Shown: positions 34,131 through 36,418 of the stretch, in pieces | How positions within the stretch are numbered: position 1 is the first letter of the stretch | Layout of the letters: the number at the start of each line of letters is the position of its first letter | Source of the DNA: Anaerolineales bacterium | GTDB lineage: Bacteria > Chloroflexota > Anaerolineae > 4572-78 > J111 | DNA length: 36,418 bases | Reading direction: 5' to 3' | NCBI GenBank assembly: GCA_012032575.1 | Contig: JAAUSP010000007.1 | Coordinates: forward strand, 1-36,418 | The notes under the pieces: generated by a model | Database searches by the model: none | Told to the model about the DNA's origin: nothing | What the model saw: the letters and a program-made list of their open reading frames with translations, nothing else | Program-made: the position numbers and the translations under genes

Positions 34131-34964
34131 TTATCGCCGCCAGGCCAGGAGCCAATGCTCCAGCCCGGTAACAAGCAAATATAAACACAGCGAAATGCTG
34201 GCCAACGTAATCAACGCGGCGAACATAAGCGGCGTGTCAAACAGACCTTTGGAGAGATTAATCAAAAACCCCAAGCCCTGGTCCGCCCCAACAAACTCGC
34301 CGACCACCGCCCCAATCACCGACAGCGTTACCCCAATTTTTAGGCCACCCAGCAGCACCGGCATTGCCGCCGGGATTTCCAGCATAATAAAGGTCTGCCA
34401 GCGATTGGCCCGCAGGGAACGCATCAGCGTTTTCAAACCAGCGTCCACCGAGCGAATCCCGACAATGGTATTGACCAGCACCGGAAAGAAAACTACCAGG
34501 GCGCAAATAAGCACTTTACTGACCTTACCGGAACCAAACCAGATCACCAGGAGCGGGGCAATCGCCACCGCCGGAATGGACTGCGAGGCCACGATGTACG
34601 GTCCGGCCAGCCGCTCCAACAGCGGGCTTTTGGCCAGCAAATAACCCAGGATTGTGGCGGTGCTCAATCCCAGGGTCAAACCGCCGATAATTGCCGCCAG
34701 GGTGGCCTGGCTGTGATGCCATAACAGGCCGTTAGCGATAATTTCGCCCAGTTGATTGAACACGCTGGCCGGATCGGGCAGAATGAAGGTGGGGTAATTG
34801 CCCACAGCCACAATCAGCGACCATAAGCCCAGCAGTAGAATAATCCCCAAGGGCAAAGCCACTACTTCCAAACCGATCTTCTGCCAGTGAGATTTCTTGG
34901 GTTGGCTTTGAAAAGTGATAGAATGGACCGCTGCTGTATCCAGAATTTTAACCATCTCGTGCAT
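34131..34964 (-). CDS. ribX: Riboflavin ABC transporter permease (RibX-like)
   Basis: 277 residues. Binding-protein-dependent permease of the SsuC/ThiX group: about six membrane segments and the ATPase-contact loop RSLRANRWQTFIMLEIPAAMP (given here in full at about residues 183-203 as RSLRANRWQ and LEIPAAMP), preceded by SVDAGLKTLM. It is the first gene after the FMN riboswitch and terminator, about 160 bases downstream of the terminator, so its expression should fall when FMN is high. The start at 34964 has AAAGGG upstream; a second in-frame ATG is three codons later. Confidence 0.9.
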   Translation of the reverse strand: MHEMVKILDTAAVHSITFQSQPKKSHWQKIGLEVVALPLGIILLLGLWSLIVAVGNYPTFILPDPASVFNQLGEIIANGLLWHHSQATLAAIIGGLTLGLSTATILGYLLAKSPLLERLAGPYIVASQSIPAVAIAPLLVIWFGSGKVSKVLICALVVFFPVLVNTIVGIRSVDAGLKTLMRSLRANRWQTFIMLEIPAAMPVLLGGLKIGVTLSVIGAVVGEFVGADQGLGFLINLSKGLFDTPLMFAALITLASISLCLYLLVTGLEHWLLAWRR

Positions 34965-35125
34965 TGGATTGACCCTTTCTTAACGAGGCGTCAACTTTAG
35001 TTTCGGCCCCTAAAACAAAAATGCCCCAAATGTTAGCACAAACGCAAACATCGGGGCAACCGTAGTCTGACAAGGCAGAATCAAGCTGACATAACTCTAA
35101 CAGCCTGACGCCTATTGCCAGCCAC

Positions 35126-35162
35126 AAAAACCCCGAAGCACATGCATAAATGTACTCCGGGG
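35126..35162 (-). terminator. Intrinsic terminator of the FMN riboswitch expression platform
   Basis: On the minus strand: CCCCGGAGTACA pairs with TGTGCTTCGGGG (12 bp with two or three G-U pairs) over an eight-base loop, then five U residues. It lies about 50 bases downstream of the aptamer and 160 bases before the permease, as expected for FMN-dependent premature termination. Confidence 0.9.
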
Positions 35163-35210
35163 CAAACTTGGCTTCAGTGAATACCCAAAAAATAGGTTTC
35201 CTGAATGAAT

Positions 35211-35454
35211 TACCTTCTCCCATCCGGACTATACCGTCGGCTTCAGAATTACACTGAATCGGCGCTAACCTTCTCCCACTTTTACAGCAGGCAGATTAAA
35301 CTTGGGTTTTAATCTCTTTTAATAGCTCCTCCTAAATCAAATTTGATTCAGGAGCCGGTTAGCGTTCGCGGGCTTGGCTGCCCCCGCAGCCTCACCGCCG
35401 GTCGGGAATTACGGCCAACCCGATAGATTGACCTTTCACCCTGCCCCGAAGGTA
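35211..35454 (-). promoter_or_regulatory. FMN riboswitch (RFN element) with enlarged loops
   Basis: Minus-strand RNA has the conserved core in order: CUUCGGGGCAGGGUGAAA, UUCCCGACCGGCGGUGAGG, AGCCCGCGA, GAAGCCGAC and AUAGUCCGGAUGGGAGAAGG. P1 is UACCUUC (35454-35448) with GAAGGUA (35217-35211). Two insertions enlarge it to about 244 bases: a mini-hairpin in the first loop (GGUCAA / UUGGCC, 35433-35413) and an 86-base insert closed by CGCUAACC / GGUUAGCG (35364-35357 and 35270-35263). It precedes a terminator and the riboflavin uptake genes. FMN binding is expected to favour termination. Confidence 0.95.
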
Positions 35455-35510
35455 GTTATTCTATTTGAAGTTGATTATAGTGAAATTCGCCGAGTTGTCA
35501 ATAGTTAACG

Positions 35511-35575
35511 GAATGGCGAATGGGCGAATGGCGAATAACGGTCAAAAATGCTTCATTCGCCATTCGCTTATTCGC
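35511..35575. repeat. Hairpin of tandem 7-nt words (word GAATGGC)
   Basis: Left arm GAATGGC GAATGGGC GAATGGC GAATAAC (35511-35539), right arm CATTCGCCATTCGCTTATTCGC (in parts CATTCGC CATTCGC TTATTCGC, 35554-35575). It lies between the end of the kinase gene (35583) and the riboswitch promoter region, where it could end kinase transcription. Confidence 0.88.
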
Positions 35576-35582
35576 AGATTCA

Positions 35583-36418
35583 TCACGGCGTGCCGGGTTG
35601 AATCACAAAGGTGGCTGTCGCCACTGTTTGGCCGTTGACTTCTAATGTCACTTTGTAGGGGCCGGGCTGGTAGCCGCCGGTCGGGTTGTAAAAAACCCAG
35701 GCGGTGCCGCTGCTGTTATACCCCGACGACCAGACATCCTGGTAGGCGTCCAACTCCGTATCGGCCCAGGTCCAGCGATGGGTCCAGGTGGTACCCGGTT
35801 TAAGGCCATCATAATCAAAAAAGAGATAGACCGGCTGCGTGCCGGGGCGGAAAGAAGTCCCGATCTGTTCAGGTTGATTATCTTCGCCAATCTCCTGGGT
35901 CAGGCGCAGGTTGGTAAACGGGCTGTCGGCGGCAAGGGTGGGTGCGCCTGGCGTGGGCAGCGGCACAAAGGTAGGCGTCACGGTGGGCGTTGCGGTGGAC
36001 TCAGGCGTTGGCATAGGAGTTTCGGTCGGTTCGACTGCTACGACGGCGGGCGCATTATTTGGCTCTCCCTCAATCTCAGCCGAACCTTGAGCCACAGCAG
36101 TAGGCGTGGTTGGAACAGGTTCCGTAGTGCTGCCAGGCGCGGGCTGGAAAACGTTTAACATGGAGACCACCCAAAAACCCAAAGCCAGCAGCAAGGCAAT
36201 CACCGGGATAGCGATCAAAAGCCACACCCAGGACCGTTTCCAGACCGGCAGGTTTGATTGCAGCCCGGCTTCTTTGATTTGCGCCGCTGCCGCCGCCGGA
36301 GCGCGCACCGGGGCAGTGCCCTCCGCCGCTACCGACAAGGCCCGCACAAATTCCGCGCCGGTATTGTAACGCAGTTCCAGCCCTTTGGAGAGCATCCGCC
36401 CAATGGCTTCACTCAGAG
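35583..36418 (-). CDS. C-terminal part of a membrane Ser/Thr protein kinase (cut by window edge)
   Basis: The first visible residues, LSEAIGRMLSKGLELRYNTGAEFVRAL, shown in parts as LSEAIGRMLSKG and RYNTGAEFVRAL, match the last helix of PknB/Hanks-type kinases (the usual motif is a repeat-like ...P..RY.ta.ef..al). A juxtamembrane stretch follows, then one membrane segment (WLLIAIPVIALLLALGFWV, about residues 57-75). The outside part has a Pro/Thr-rich linker (TPMPTPESTATPTVTPT) and a 100-residue beta-rich domain ending VTLEVNGQTVATATF, which resembles an Ig-like or PASTA-substitute sensor. The catalytic domain lies beyond the window. The gene runs away from the riboflavin operon. Confidence 0.82.
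   Translation of the reverse strand, partial: LSEAIGRMLSKGLELRYNTGAEFVRALSVAAEGTAPVRAPAAAAAQIKEAGLQSNLPVWKRSWVWLLIAIPVIALLLALGFWVVSMLNVFQPAPGSTTEPVPTTPTAVAQGSAEIEGEPNNAPAVVAVEPTETPMPTPESTATPTVTPTFVPLPTPGAPTLAADSPFTNLRLTQEIGEDNQPEQIGTSFRPGTQPVYLFFDYDGLKPGTTWTHRWTWADTELDAYQDVWSSGYNSSGTAWVFYNPTGGYQPGPYKVTLEVNGQTVATATFVIQPGTP

Noticed and set aside
34948..35223. 91-codon minus-strand frame before the riboflavin permease
   Set aside because: It covers the riboswitch terminator and the aptamer end, so the RNA element explains the sequence.
14024..35575. 7-nt-word hairpins as retron or diversity-generating elements
   Set aside because: No reverse transcriptase, template/variable repeat pair or msr/msd-like RNA is present in the window.

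Overview
The window reads as one contig of a Chloroflexota (probably Anaerolineae-like) bacterium. The indications are a riboflavin ABC transporter of RibX/RibY type under an FMN riboswitch, a Ser/Thr kinase with a long Pro/Thr-rich extracytoplasmic linker, an Uma2 nuclease-like protein, and many UroD-family methyltransferases beside sugar transporters. The phylum is inferred from gene content; there is no rRNA or other marker in the window. No tRNA, rRNA, CRISPR array or prophage was seen.

Region 1 (1-1.38 kb) is debris and control DNA: a truncated duplicate of an ABC-F ATPase gene, a broken alpha/beta-hydrolase gene on the minus strand, then an AT-rich promoter region with two inverted repeats.

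Region 2 (1.4-18.3 kb, plus strand) is a catabolic island. A ribose-type (CUT2) sugar ABC transporter comes first: a two-domain ATPase, a permease, and a binding protein made of two fused tandem copies of the sugar-binding domain. A strong intrinsic terminator separates it from four UroD/MtaA-family proteins, a G3E (COG0523) GTPase, a B12-binding corrinoid protein, a GntR/FCD repressor, two short-chain dehydrogenases, a GHMP sugar kinase related to galactokinase, a metallo-beta-lactamase-fold hydrolase and an enolase-superfamily sugar-acid dehydratase. The best single reading, an inference, is uptake of an O-methylated sugar or polyol, corrinoid-dependent removal of the methyl group, and oxidation, dehydration or phosphorylation of the carbon skeleton.

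Region 3 (18.6-30.3 kb) is mostly housekeeping: an Uup-like ABC-F ATPase (parent of the fragment at the left edge, so the island lies between two partial copies), an SGNH-hydrolase-like membrane protein, a PHP phosphoesterase (minus strand), lepA, an Uma2 protein, an MNT/HEPN (MntA/HepT) toxin-antitoxin pair whose HEPN toxin gene is split by a 1,651-bp insertion sequence with 8-bp target duplications, an M32 carboxypeptidase and miaA.

Region 4 (30.4-36.4 kb, minus strand) has a receiver-GAF-histidine kinase hybrid, a riboflavin ABC transporter operon (ATPase, lipoprotein binding protein, permease) behind an enlarged FMN riboswitch and terminator, and the C-terminal part of a membrane Ser/Thr kinase running off the right edge.

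Two features run across the whole window. First, seven hairpins built from tandem 7-nt words (one more uses 8-nt words) lie at gene borders; each has its own word but the same architecture. Second, at least a dozen genes carry a lesion that a one-base (once one-to-four-base) correction repairs exactly, often in a short homopolymer. Residual sequencing error is the simplest explanation for most, so those genes are annotated as whole genes with the lesion noted.
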